Source of the DNA: Tetrapyrgos nigripes
Lineage: Eukaryota; Basidiomycota; Agaricomycetes; Agaricales; Campanellaceae
NCBI GenBank assembly: GCA_013368315.1
Contig: JAACJM010000056.1
Coordinates: 368,863 to 432,862, forward strand
DNA: 64,000 nt
Direction of reading: 5' to 3'
Part shown: positions 9,841 to 20,019 of the stretch, one piece after another
How the letters are laid out: each line of letters starts with the position of its first letter
Numbering within the stretch: position 1 is the first letter of the stretch
Program-made: the position numbers and the translations under genes
The notes under the pieces: generated by a model
The model's database searches: none
What the model was told of the DNA's origin: nothing
Seen by the model: only the letters and a program-made list of their open reading frames with translations

Positions 9841-12444
9841 TTGACTTGCAACTTGATATCGCAGAAACTCATTTTTTGGCCGACATCCCCAACCATAGTC
9901 GCCTCAAGTCCTCATTCAGTCTCAGTGAGTCAAGTCCTCAATGATGACCTTTTCCTCATTCTGGATTTCCAGCAACTGAACTTGGACAAGGAGTATCAAG
10001 CGTTACCTGTGGACACCCCGGCCGTTGCAAAGAATCGCGGTATAATTCAAGGTTTCTTGTTTGTTCCTCATGGGTATGTCCTAGTCTGCAGACCATTCGC
10101 TGTGAAAGAACTGACCGTCTCCAATCTAGCAGAGTCAGCGAAATCCCCAATTTGCTGGCTTCCTATCGAAATCCTCACAGAGATTTTCCAATGGCACTGT
10201 GAAGAGTGCAGCCTGTTCATCGAAGCCTTCTTATGGAATGAAAAGACGGAGCAGTATGACCGGTGCAAAGCGTCTACTCCAACATTAGACGTAGCCCAGA
10301 CTTGTTCGCTATGGCAAAACATCGCAATCTCCAGACCCACTCTATGGTCACGTGTGGACGTCGACTTGAACTGTGGCAGCCAGTCGTTTGTCGATCTGGT
10401 CACTCTATATCTTTCTCGTTCTAAAACTGCTTCCCTCTCCCTCATTCTTCGAGCCGAGGGCGAGGGCACGCGTTACAGCGTGGATCTGAAAGAATCAGGG
10501 CAATCGATGTTGAAGGCTTTGGTGATGGAAAATTATCGCTGGGAATGGGTGGAATTCGACATGACCATGGCTGCTCTTGGTCAATATTCGACCCCAGTGA
10601 CAAGCGGCGACTGTGAAAATCTCGAGGTACTTTTGATTCCTTGCGAATCAGACTTGGCCTACTCTCACGAAGTGCAGGTTTTTAGTCGAGTAGTTGGCTA
10701 CACTCCGATGCTGCACACGTTGATGTTTAATGGCGTTTGGGAAACGGGCTTGATCACAAGGAATTCGTTGCCTTTTGCTCAATTGCTTGATATCGACATC
10801 GAGGGCAAGGAGGTCAATCTAACCCAACTCCAAGACCTCCTTGATCGTTGTGTGGCCCTCAAACACCTCTATGTTATACCAGAGTTTGACCACCATCCTA
10901 TACTTCCAATTCCCCCTTCTAGGGTTGGCCTCTCGCATTGTCAGAATCTTGAAGAGCTCTTCGTGGATGTCAGCGATAGAAACGAAAGCCCCTGCAATGG
11001 TATAATTGCTTCTGCATATTTCTTCCAAATTCTCCGAGCCCCTGCACTTCGTTACCTCTGGCTAGAGGGTCAAAACGACGACGCAGAAGAGCGGTCTGCA
11101 TGTTTTGACAGTGTCAAGAAGTTTCTCCATGTCTCCGAGTGTCAGCTCGATAGGTTACAGCTGACAGGAGACTTGCTTGACACAGACATGGTCCTGCAGC
11201 TTTTTGAGTTGCTACCAACGTTAACGGAGCTGGAGATTTCCAAAGGTCGTGACAGGCTCAGGCTTTTTGATGCTCTGACTATTCCACACCAGCCTCTGGG
11301 ATCGGACTCGCAACCGGTCAACCAGACTCAAAGTAGGAAAGTCCTCTTGCCGAAACTTACATCCCTCGCTTTCGAGATCACTCTGGAGGACGAAGAACTG
11401 GTCAGCGAAAAGCCAGTCTCATTGTCGCAAGCCCAAGTGGACTCTGAAGATGAAGATGAATGGATGGAATTGCAGACAACGGATTCACAGGATACGTTGC
11501 AGGATCTGGAGGAAGGGAGCAAGGATAATGAGAATGAGAATGAAGGAGAGGGAATAATTGCAGTGCATAACATTCAGAATATACAGGAGATGACGGTGAA
11601 GAGCTTGACAGTGGATTTCCAGCAAGTGGACAGAAGTAACGATCTCGAGATGCAGGAACAGGAAACGGCTCCCAAAACCTGCCAATTGGCAATGGAAGAC
11701 GTTGAAGTTGAAGAGCAAGAGCAGGACCATGGGACCGACAATCAGGATACAGTCGCGAATCATGGAGCCGGAGAACCTCAATCCACGGGTAACGGTCCAA
11801 GACTTGACGACAAAATTGAAGAGTTCGGGACGCAAACGGGCGGTGTGGATCCGCATGAAGATTCAGCAGTGGTCAAAAGTAGCGATTTCGAGATGCAGGG
11901 CGAGGAAATGTCCACTAAGACTTACCAAGTCATAACGGAAGGCAAGGAGGTTGATAGAGAACCAGAGCCAGATGCAGAAACCAATGATCTGGGCGCAATA
12001 AAACCTGGAACTGGGGAATCTCCAAGGCAATCCACAGATAATGGTCCACGACCTGACGACGTAGAGATGCGGACTCAGATGGACAATGTAGACGCGCATC
12101 AAGACTCTTTGGAGGAAGACAAGAAATCTCTGACTTCGGAGTTCCAGGTAGACCAAAGCAATTCCGCTGAGAGATGCAGTCCTCTATCTGAAGCTGGCGT
12201 CGACGGTGTGCAGCTCAGTGGCTATCCCTCAGATACAATCCGCACCATGCTATGTTCCAGGAGAAATAGCTCAGATAGTAATGTCCGTATTCTGGAACGA
12301 TTCACATTCTCTGTGCACCGAGGAACAGCTCCCAGCACAGAACCTGTGGTCAAATGGTTTGACAAATTTTGCACGACGACGGCGCCTCAATTGCGTACTC
12401 TCGCTGGGAAGGGTCTGAAGTTGGAATTGGATGTACAAGCATGA
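9841..12444 (+). CDS. F-box / leucine-rich-repeat-like protein with acidic internal repeats
   Basis: Open frame of 867 codons. At residues ~107-116 WLPIEILTEIF is the F-box helix, followed by VAQTCSLWQNIAISRPTLWS, the usual fungal F-box continuation. Residues ~180-470 show irregular LRR-like spacing (LEVLLIPC, LHTLMFNG, LEELFVDV, LRYLWLEG). Residues ~530-790 are a very acidic low-complexity segment with a duplicated 81-residue unit (nt 11641-11883 and 11884-12117). Likely an SCF ubiquitin-ligase substrate receptor; the substrate is unknown. The N-terminal ~100 residues are doubtful, because introns at 9928-9975 and 10041-10086 look possible there and one or more upstream exons may exist. Confidence 0.75.
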   Translation: MTCNLISQKLIFWPTSPTIVASSPHSVSVSQVLNDDLFLILDFQQLNLDKEYQALPVDTPAVAKNRGIIQGFLFVPHGYVLVCRPFAVKELTVSNLAESAKSPICWLPIEILTEIFQWHCEECSLFIEAFLWNEKTEQYDRCKASTPTLDVAQTCSLWQNIAISRPTLWSRVDVDLNCGSQSFVDLVTLYLSRSKTASLSLILRAEGEGTRYSVDLKESGQSMLKALVMENYRWEWVEFDMTMAALGQYSTPVTSGDCENLEVLLIPCESDLAYSHEVQVFSRVVGYTPMLHTLMFNGVWETGLITRNSLPFAQLLDIDIEGKEVNLTQLQDLLDRCVALKHLYVIPEFDHHPILPIPPSRVGLSHCQNLEELFVDVSDRNESPCNGIIASAYFFQILRAPALRYLWLEGQNDDAEERSACFDSVKKFLHVSECQLDRLQLTGDLLDTDMVLQLFELLPTLTELEISKGRDRLRLFDALTIPHQPLGSDSQPVNQTQSRKVLLPKLTSLAFEITLEDEELVSEKPVSLSQAQVDSEDEDEWMELQTTDSQDTLQDLEEGSKDNENENEGEGIIAVHNIQNIQEMTVKSLTVDFQQVDRSNDLEMQEQETAPKTCQLAMEDVEVEEQEQDHGTDNQDTVANHGAGEPQSTGNGPRLDDKIEEFGTQTGGVDPHEDSAVVKSSDFEMQGEEMSTKTYQVITEGKEVDREPEPDAETNDLGAIKPGTGESPRQSTDNGPRPDDVEMRTQMDNVDAHQDSLEEDKKSLTSEFQVDQSNSAERCSPLSEAGVDGVQLSGYPSDTIRTMLCSRRNSSDSNVRILERFTFSVHRGTAPSTEPVVKWFDKFCTTTAPQLRTLAGKGLKLELDVQA
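11641..12117 (+). repeat. In-gene tandem duplication, 243 bp unit x2
   Basis: GATCTCGAGATGCAGG at 11641 recurs as GATTTCGAGATGCAGG at 11884, and the two following stretches stay aligned (EMQxxExxxKTxQ, then GTGE/GAGEP, QSTxNGPRxDD, then VDxHxDS). The unit is 243 bp, exactly 81 codons, so the frame is kept. Confidence 0.8.
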
Positions 12445-12599
12445 TATTATAATCGTGTTTGCTGGGACTGTGCTACCTTCTTGACGGTGTCGAACAGCGA
12501 GAAGTTGGCGAAGAGTGAGGATATCAGATGCATTCACTACGATTATCATACACGAGACCGAGCCAAATATACTGTACATATACTATTCGGGTTTTCAGA

Positions 12600-13050
12600 A
12601 ATCCCCCTTCGTCCCCTTCTGATTCCCATTCACTCTATATAATCTTTCACTCTTCCACCAACCCGTGCACATCAATCGCTAGTTCCTTTGGTAGTCCGGC
12701 TGAACATCTATTCACATGTGCGCTTTTTCCATAAGGGTTTCGGCTCCAGGTCTTGGTTGGGAAAGATGTGGTTTGGATCTAATGCTTCGGCGAGCAAAGA
12801 TGGCGTTTGTACGTTGAACAATTTTGTGTGGAGAGATGGAGGAAGGGTAGAGTGCGTCGCGGTGGTAATATAGAGCGATTGGGACGTGTTACTAGGTTAT
12901 TGAGAAAGTAGTAAAAATGTAACTCACCGAGCACGACAGGAACATTTAATTCTTCACAAAGGCAAAAGGTCTGTCTTCTGGCAGCGTTGTAGCACAATAG
13001 CACAATAGTCCAGTCACCGACACTTTCATGCATCCTTACGTCTGAAGGAA
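12600..13050 (-). pseudogene. Decayed partial copy of UVE1 (exons 5-6)
   Basis: The segment matches 13920-14350 of the neighbouring UVE1 gene base by base over long runs (for example GGTAGTCCGGCTGAACATCTAT-type sequence at ~12690, GGTTTCGGCTCCAGGTCTTGGTT, GAGCAAAGATGGCGTT). On the minus strand it still reads LCYNA...CEELNVPVVLG, like LCYNAEDLLPLCEELDIPLV in the gene. It carries small deletions, among them about 65 bp near 12665, and frame breaks; only this piece is present. It lies directly downstream of UVE1 in the same orientation, so a local tandem duplication followed by loss is likely. Confidence 0.85.
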
Positions 13051-13639
13051 GTGTTCCCATTCGCTCTCTTCATCTCCTATGCATCTCCTACGGACTGTTG
13101 TCATGTTCTTTCATTTCAGTAAGGTAGAAAGTCCCAGAAGTAGTCGTATTTGTGCTTCAGTTTGAGAGTGTTAGGAACAAGGTGAAGAGTTTGTTGCATT
13201 CAACATTGTCGCGACCTATAACAGAGTTTTTGCTCTAAATGTCACTTTGAGGCTAAATCATCCCGTTGTCAACAGATTGATTGGAATTTGAAGGTTAGAT
13301 GAAAGGGTCGGATGCAAGGCATGCGGAGGTCGAGGTGAAAGGCAGAATGTACGTCGAGAGCTGGTAAGTACCAACGACGCGACTTGGAGTAGTCGAGTCG
13401 AGTCGCACCGACAGGAGCCGCTAGCGCGTTACCTTGACCAAAAAACGGAAAGATTTTTTTTTTTACTGAACCCTGTCATCCACGGAAAGCTCCGGTGACC
13501 GAGACCAGGTGAGATCTCCCAGTTCTACCACCAGAGAGCGTTTATCCTTGTCTGCAACCCAACTGACTTCCTGCCATGTCCGATATTAAAAACGACTTAT
13601 GCAATAACGATACTTGGCTTGGAGAAAGAAACACCATCA

Positions 13640-15683
13640 TCACACACCCTCCTCTACACCACTCTCATCAGCGTCCATATCAGCACCTTCCTCTGCATCG
13701 GCATCAGCATCAAGTTCAGCTTCATCGTCCTCTACCAATCCCTTCTTCCCCTTTCTTTTCCCATTCTTCTTTTTATTCGACTTCCTTCCCTTCGTCTCCT
13801 TCGTCTGATTCTCATTTGGGGGACGTAAATTCTCTATCAAGCAAAAGGCAACAAAAAGTAAACCATCAGCATCAAGTCTTCATATATCAAGGAACTGTCC
13901 ACTCACTCCATATAATCTTCCCTTCCTCCACCAACCCATACATCCTATACAACTCCAACACAGCTTGTTCCTTATCCTTTGCTTCAATCATCAAATCCAC
14001 ATCAATCGCTACACCTTCTTCTTCCAGTTCCTTTGGTAGTCCGGCTGAACATCTATCCGCATGTGCGCGTTTTTCCATGAGGGTTTCGGCTCCAGGTCTT
14101 GGTTCGGAGAGATGTTGTTTGGGTCTGATGCCTCGACGAGCAAAGATGGCGTTGGTGCGTTGGATGATTTCGCGTGGAGGGATGGAAGAGGGGTAGAGTG
14201 CGTCGTGGTGGTAATCTAGGCCGAAATGGAGGTGTTAGGGGTAGTTTCACTGCGAAAGGAGTAAAAAATGTGACTCACCGAAGACGAGAGGAATATCCAG
14301 CTCTTCACAGAGAGGTAAAAGGTCTTCAGCGTTGTAGCATAACTGTGTCACCATCACGAACAAATGAGCAAACGAACCCCAGACACAGACAATTGGAATA
14401 GGTACCCACCTCGTCATTCTCCAAAACCAATCTCTCCCTCACATTCTTCGGCAACCTCTCCTTAATCGTGTTCTTAATCCTCTCCAACGCCGCTGGTTTA
14501 TCATCATACACCCCTCCTCCATGTATAACCAATACTCCATCTTTCCCGATTCCCATCCTTTCCATCATCTCTGTATGATATTGCAATTCTCTTATACTGT
14601 TCTCTATCACTCCGTTTTTCGGACTACCCAGTTGTGTAAACTGTCCTGGATGGGAAGTAATCCGATGTCCGTATTTGTTGGCAAGTTCGCCTGCTTTGGC
14701 AAGAATGTCAGCGGCATAGTCGAGGGAGTAGCCATAGATGGGGTGAGAGGCGAATGGGAACATTTCAGAGGAGATGCGGAGGAAGCGGATGGACTGCATG
14801 AAGACGGATAGTGGTGTCAATGTGAAGTCGTAGTTGCGAGAGAGAAATAAACGTACATTGTCCTCGTTCCACTGTATCATTGTTATAAGGTCCTCAACGT
14901 TCTTCTTGCCGAGTCCTTTGACCCAATCCATTCCGTTTTTCTTGATGGAGTCGATTCTAGTTGAAGTGTCAGCAAGACAGACTAGGAAATTTCGAGAGAC
15001 GTCAACTCACCGACAAGTACGTGAACAGAATACCGCATCCTTCGCGGGCCTCTTGTTCCTCAGGATGGTATTGAGGCACGCGTAGCCTGGTAGAGAAAAT
15101 TAGTATACCGACCAAAGTCTGAGAACAATGACATACCCAATCTGCCTTGGAACTTGGTCTCTTTCTTCACAACATCCGGAATGATATAAACAGGCTCCGG
15201 CTTGGGTGCTCTCGGTTTGCGAGGTTTTCTAGCCTTCTTCGCAGGTTCCTGGAACTCGCCGTCATCGCCATCGTCTTCGACTATAGCACCATCCTCGGCG
15301 TCTTCAGGTTGAGTGCATTTACGAGTTTTCTTTTTCGCAGCCTGCTTCGTATTGGTCGTCTTCCTGCGTTTTCCCCGAGAAAGCTCCTCTTCCTCGTCTG
15401 TCAACGAACTCAAGTCCGATTGCACATCTTCGGACTCCTTTTCACCGATAAGGACGCCTACAGACTGAGATTCCGCCATAACAGTAGTCCCAATTACTTG
15501 GGAAGCATCGTTCTTAGCACCCATCCGTTTGCGTTTCCCTCTCGCGGCATTCGTGACATTCGTTCCAGATGTAGGTGGATTTTGAACTATAGTAGCGGTT
15601 GCTGTAGCAGTCGTGGCAAAAGACTGAACACGAGCACTTCGTCTGCATTGAGGCACAGGAGCCTGAGCAACGTTGAGATCCAT
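13640..15683 (-). CDS. UVE1: UV-damage DNA endonuclease (UvdE/UVE1 family)
   Basis: Exons: 15137-15683, 15011-15086, 14857-14956, 14410-14793, 14279-14342, ~13936-14215 and 13640-~13833. Residues 1-180 are a basic/acidic Ser-rich N-terminal extension. The TIM-barrel core follows: GYACLNTILR, NEDNSIRFLRISSEMFPF, GHRITSHPGQFTQLGSP, VLVIHGGGVYDDK, RLVLENDE, LCYNAEDLLPLCEELDIPLVFDYHHD, supplying the conserved metal-binding His, Glu and Asp residues. It nicks DNA 5' to UV photoproducts in an alternative excision pathway. The last splice is ambiguous: the consensus GTGAGT at 13906 gives a non-homologous tail, whereas a weaker GTTGGT donor at 13935 gives the family-like GENLRPPNENQ and an acidic C-terminus. 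Confidence 0.9.
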
Positions 15684-16650
15684 TCGTTTCGAGTGAGTGA
15701 TTCTACTTCCGAGACAATTATGTAGACGCGTTTGAACTCTGCAAAAGACCGTCAGTAAAGACCGTCAGTAAAATTAGAGCCCCGACGATTGACGAAACGC
15801 ACATTCTGGTGGTCTTTGCGTAGAGTGGTAGAGAAAGTCGTAGCATTCATAAGCAGACATGGTTGGACAGCAGGCATTGTAAAGTGAATCGATCCTGGTG
15901 CTCGATGATGTCGTGAATGTCAGTGCATCGTAAGGTTAAAGGAGCGAGCACGTGTTCAAGTCGCGTTCTTATTTTTTTTTACACTTCTACTACCACCCAT
16001 CACCAGTCTCAACGTATTCCTCAGCTCCAACGAGCCTTCTGACTACAAATCCCTCAGGTTATGTCAGTGGCTGAATCTGAGTTACGCTCTAACAACGCAG
16101 TTTAATTATTGTCTCAGGCTCCACCAACCCGGTGCTATCTCACTTGCTGGGCGCTGAGTTGCAATCGAACAATTATAGGACATTTTGCTGGGTTTATTTA
16201 GGCGTATCCCTGCTCTGAACCTTCTGTCCAGAATCTTGTCTTTCAATTCTTTCTTCAATGCACAAGTTACAACTCGCGCTTCTTGACGTTACGGAGCCAC
16301 CGATGTCCTTGCCGTCAGACGCTGGTCATACGAATGGGTTTGCGGCACGTAACACGAGCTCAACAGCATGTCTCCGGCGTATGGCTTCAAACAATGCTTG
16401 CTCCTCTTAATGAATAGCAATGACTTCAATGACGATGCATTGCGCAGAACCCCACCTTTGTTTTAAGCTCCATCAATGATATCGATCCAAAAATGGTAAC
16501 CATGACGCAAAGCCCCTCTCTCCACGCATTTTCATCGCAGGGATACCCCAATGACGCGTTACTCTCTGTGGTTTATAAGTTCTACACCCACTCCTCACTC
16601 TACAAGTTCCAAAACAACCTTCCAGCTCTCGCCACTCTTCTGCAAAAACC
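15684..16650. other. Intergenic region, divergent promoters of UVE1 and the coiled-coil gene
   Basis: About 970 bp with no coding character. It contains the short direct repeat GACCGTCAGTAAA twice (~15747-15770) and a poly-T run near 15970. Presumed to hold both promoters. Confidence 0.4.
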
Positions 16651-17212
16651 ATGCCTCTCTTCAAATCTCACACTCCTCCTCCTGAGGAACCTCCTGCTCG
16701 TGAGTGTTCTCACCACCTTAGCTATACACCCTCACAAACTCATTCTGTCTATTACAGGTTCCAACACCGTTAGCAGTCGCAAACATGGCATTTTCGGCGG
16801 TCGCAGCTCTTCTGACGACTCCTCCCTCGGTCGCGCCGGTTCTACCTACACCGCCGACACGTCTCGCACTTCTAATTCTTCTCGTTCCGGCGGAATCTTG
16901 AGCCACTTCAAAACTCAAGGATTCCCTCATAACGACCCGACGATTATGGCTGCTAGAGAGAAGGTTTCTCTTGCTGAACAGGCCGAGAGGGCTGCAGATC
17001 AAGCTCTGCAAGCCGCCAGAAATCAGGTCAAAGAGGCTAGAGACCACATCAGATTCCTCGAGAAAGAGGCCGAGGATGAGTGAGTTCTATGTTTGTTGAT
17101 TTTATTCATCACTGACCCTCCTTCTCCTCTCAGTGCCCGTCGTGCCAAGATGAAGCAAACCGAAGCGAAGAATGTTAGCAGGGCCGCTGGTCACCTCGGT
17201 CGTCATGGCTGA
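16651..17212 (+). CDS. Small conserved basidiomycete coiled-coil protein, function unknown
   Basis: Three exons: 16651-16699, 16758-17079 and 17134-17212, introns 58 and 54 bp, 149 residues, phases consistent. The N-terminus is Pro/Ser-rich (PLFKSHTPPPEEPPAR), then a Ser/Gly/Arg-rich stretch, then a charged heptad-like helix from ~DPTIMAAREKVSLAEQ to EAEDDARRAKMKQ, ending with GHLGRHG. I recall this layout (REKV..AE.AE..AD.AL..AR..VKEA) as a family widespread in agaricomycetes, without a known function. It has no signal peptide or membrane segment. The start is the first ATG after a typical 5' leader (CAAAAACC ATG). Confidence 0.75.
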
Positions 17213-17805
17213 GCGTGTCCACATGATACCCTTTGTAGATCCATCTCGGTGGACAGCGCAATGATGACCCTTTGGACTATTTTTCTACCTTCCATGTGTT
17301 CGCACTTTACCAGTCCCATCTTTCCAGCTAGTGTATTACTTTTGCCTAGGATAGCTTTATTAGTGTATTACCACGAGTATTCGTCGTCTTAATCAAGGTG
17401 TATATTATTTCCTCCCGCTGAAGCATGTTTGTTAGTTTCTATTTCTGAAAACGACCATGGGGAGTTCAATACCGCCACTGCGCGTGCACAATGCATGTGT
17501 TTGGTGGGTCCCTAGCCTACCGCTTCGTCTGAGAGAGCCTCGGAGAACGCAGCTCCTTCAAGCGGCTTTGCACATCATGAACAACCGAGGAATTGAAAAA
17601 GTTGAACTTCAAAGTTCAGGCACACCCAGAATAGAGAGAGAGAAAAACGAAAGGATCAACCCCTTTTAGTTTGCATTCTATGCTATCGTGGCCCTTCAAA
17701 CATTCATGATAGTACGTACTGACTTGCAGATAAATAACGATACTCGACTTCCTCAATGCTTCCTTTCCTAAACCAATAGAGAAACCCATGCGTCACTCCT
17801 ACATT

Positions 17806-19033
17806 TTACAGAGGCAAAACCTTCAAACCCCTTTGACTGAGAGCCTGAGCAGCGTTGTCATTGGGCTGGGCATCACCGAACCCACATCCACCATCACGCT
17901 CCTGAGCAACAACGGGTCCAGCACATTTGCCAGAGTTGAACCCACAGCATGCAGAAGCGCATTCACCGTCGTTGGCACAAGGACCAGTGATGAACTGAGT
18001 GCCAGGAGGCTTGCCGGAACCGGTGGAACCAGCAGCAGCTCCGTTACCAGAGTTGTTGGAACCGGAACCAGCAGCGGCAGTGGGTGAAGCAGCACCTCCG
18101 TTGTTGTTAACGCCAGGTGCAGCAGCGGTAGAGCCAAGAGCGAGAGCAGCATTGTTGTTGGGCTGGGCATCACCGAAACCGCATCCTCCATCACGTTCCT
18201 GAGCAACGACGGCACCAGCGCATTTGCCAGAGTTGAAACCACAGCAGCCAGAGGCACAGTCTGCGTCACTCGTGCAAGCACCAGTTATGAATTGGGTTCC
18301 GGCGGGTTGAGCAGGGGAAGTTGCAGAGGCGCCAGCAGCTCCAGCGGCGGCACCGTTACCAGCGTTGTTAGCACCGGTGGTTGGTGAAGCAGCACCGCCG
18401 TTATTTTTAACACCTGGAGCAGCAGCAGTGGATCCGAGAGCGAGAGCAGCGTTGTTGTTGGGCTGGGCATCACCGAAACCACATCCTCCATCACGTTCCT
18501 GAGCAACTACAGCACCTGCACATTTGCCACTGTTGAAACCACAGCAGCCAGAGCCGCAGTCGGCGTCGCTGGTGCACGCGCCAGTAATGAACTGAGTTCC
18601 GGCAGGTTGTGCAGGGGAAGTGGCAGATCCTCCAGCGGCGGCACCGTTACCAGCGTTGTTAGCACCGGCAGTTTGCGAGGCAGCACCTCCATTGTTGTTA
18701 ACGCCAGGTGCAGCAGCGGTGGAGCCGAGGGCGACAGCAGCGTTGTTGTTGGGTTGAGCATCACCGAAACCACATCCTCCATCACGTTCTTGAGCAACGA
18801 CGGGTCCAGCACATTTGCCGGAGTTGAAACCACAACATGCCGAAGCACAGTCTGCGTCACTCTGGCATGGACCAGTGATGAATTGGGTACCAGCAGGGGC
18901 ACGAGGAATGTAGGTGCTTGTTACAGCTGGAGACAAGATTGCGAGTCTGAGATTGAGATAGATGCGAATAAAAGATACGAAACGTACCGTTAAGGAAGAG
19001 GAAAGCAAGGACAACAGAAAGGTTCTTGTACAT
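17806..19033 (-). CDS. Secreted protein with four tandem BAS2-like cysteine-rich domains
   Basis: Exons 18988-19033 and 17806-18926, intron 61 bp; 388 residues. The signal peptide MYKNLSVVLAFLFLN is split by the intron. The mature part holds four near-identical ~55-residue domains starting (A/P)GTQFITG, then C-x5-C-x3-CCGFNSGKC and QERDGGCGFGDAQPN. They are joined by Ala/Gly/Asn-rich low-complexity linkers of ~35-45 residues. The domain matches the small secreted family that includes the biotrophy-associated protein BAS2 of Magnaporthe, which normally has one domain. Function is unknown; extracellular or cell-wall location is inferred. Antisense ORFs across the repeats are shadows. Confidence 0.88.
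17808..18905 (-). repeat. Four ~300 bp tandem repeat units inside the BAS2-like gene
   Basis: Domains lie at about 18725-18905, 18430-18606, 18130-18306 and 17808-18003. The DNA is strongly conserved between units (repeated CATTTGCCAGAGTTGAAACC- and ACCGAAACCACATCCTCCATC-type strings), which suggests recent amplification or gene conversion. The linkers vary more than the domains. Confidence 0.85.
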
Positions 19034-19125
19034 CTTGGCAAATAGAGAGAGAGAGCGTAGATTGGAGCTTGTAAAGCTTGGAAGATTGCACGGCAATTAA
19101 TGAGAGACGTAGAAAGAAAGTACAA

Positions 19126-20019
19126 TCACACAACCGGGTGTGTAGAGTGAAGGGCGTTAGATAGATAGACGCGAGATCGACGCGAGGGGAAGAAGGATGC
19201 TCGTTAAAACCGCATCTGTGGTCTTTATATATGCAGCCCCAACTCGGTAAACAAACGGACCTCGTCCTATTTGGTATCCTTGTCCATATGACGTTAATGC
19301 ATTTTTCACAGAATGGGGAAAAGGGGGAAAAGGCTATGTAATCAGTAACTACGCACCAATGTGGACACTGCATGGCTGCGTAATAGTATCCTCAGTCCAG
19401 TTTATAGCTCGAATCAACCTCTGATATTGTCTGCACAGCAAACGAAAGCCCAACTCCAGCAAGGTTGCAACCAACTCTTGTCCGCCAGACCCGTAGATCA
19501 GGGATCCCAGATTTGTTGGCATGCGGGGCTTGGGAGATCATTTCCATGCCTTTTGTTTTCTGCTCGTAAAAGATTTCCTTGTTCCCCATTCTCCCCTTTC
19601 TATCCCGAATGCCCTTTATAGTGACGGGAACTTAAATCTGCATCAAGATGCTCCAACGCGCGGTAGTGGCTGAATGCAGTGACTCAGTTGACGAGAATGA
19701 ATCCTGAGTGGAGCGGATACATGCAAACTGCCGTGATCGAAGCGATTACCGAGAGAAAGATTCGAGTCTTTGAAGAACGGGCGCGAAGGCGACACGCATG
19801 GTCATGGCAAAAGGACAGCATGTGTTACGTACACTACAAACAGCGGAAAACACTCTTGCTCCGTCCGACTCCCAGGACCGTCGTGCTCCGTCGGTTCAAA
19901 TGCTACTATATTGAGTAAGTATTTACATAACTGTACTTAGTTACAGTAATTGTGCTCGTTCTATCATGGACAGCGTTGTACAGACAAAGAAATCAGCAGT
20001 AAGTATAATTTGGAGTTCC
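19126..20019. promoter_or_regulatory. Promoter side of the BAS2-like gene and gene-free stretch
   Basis: A CATATATAAAG element sits on the minus strand near 19216-19226, about 185 bp upstream of the BAS2-like start codon, a plausible TATA box. The plus-strand ORF at 19679-19918 has no recognisable features. I see no other gene in this stretch. Confidence 0.4.

Noticed and set aside
13576..14196. 206-codon plus-strand ORF over the UVE1 3' end
   Set aside because: His/Ser/Pro-rich translation of the antisense of UVE1; the minus strand has matching exons and a known fold.
18607..18993. Plus-strand ORF across the BAS2-like gene
   Set aside because: It exists only because the repeated cysteine domains leave several frames open; no signal peptide or family features.
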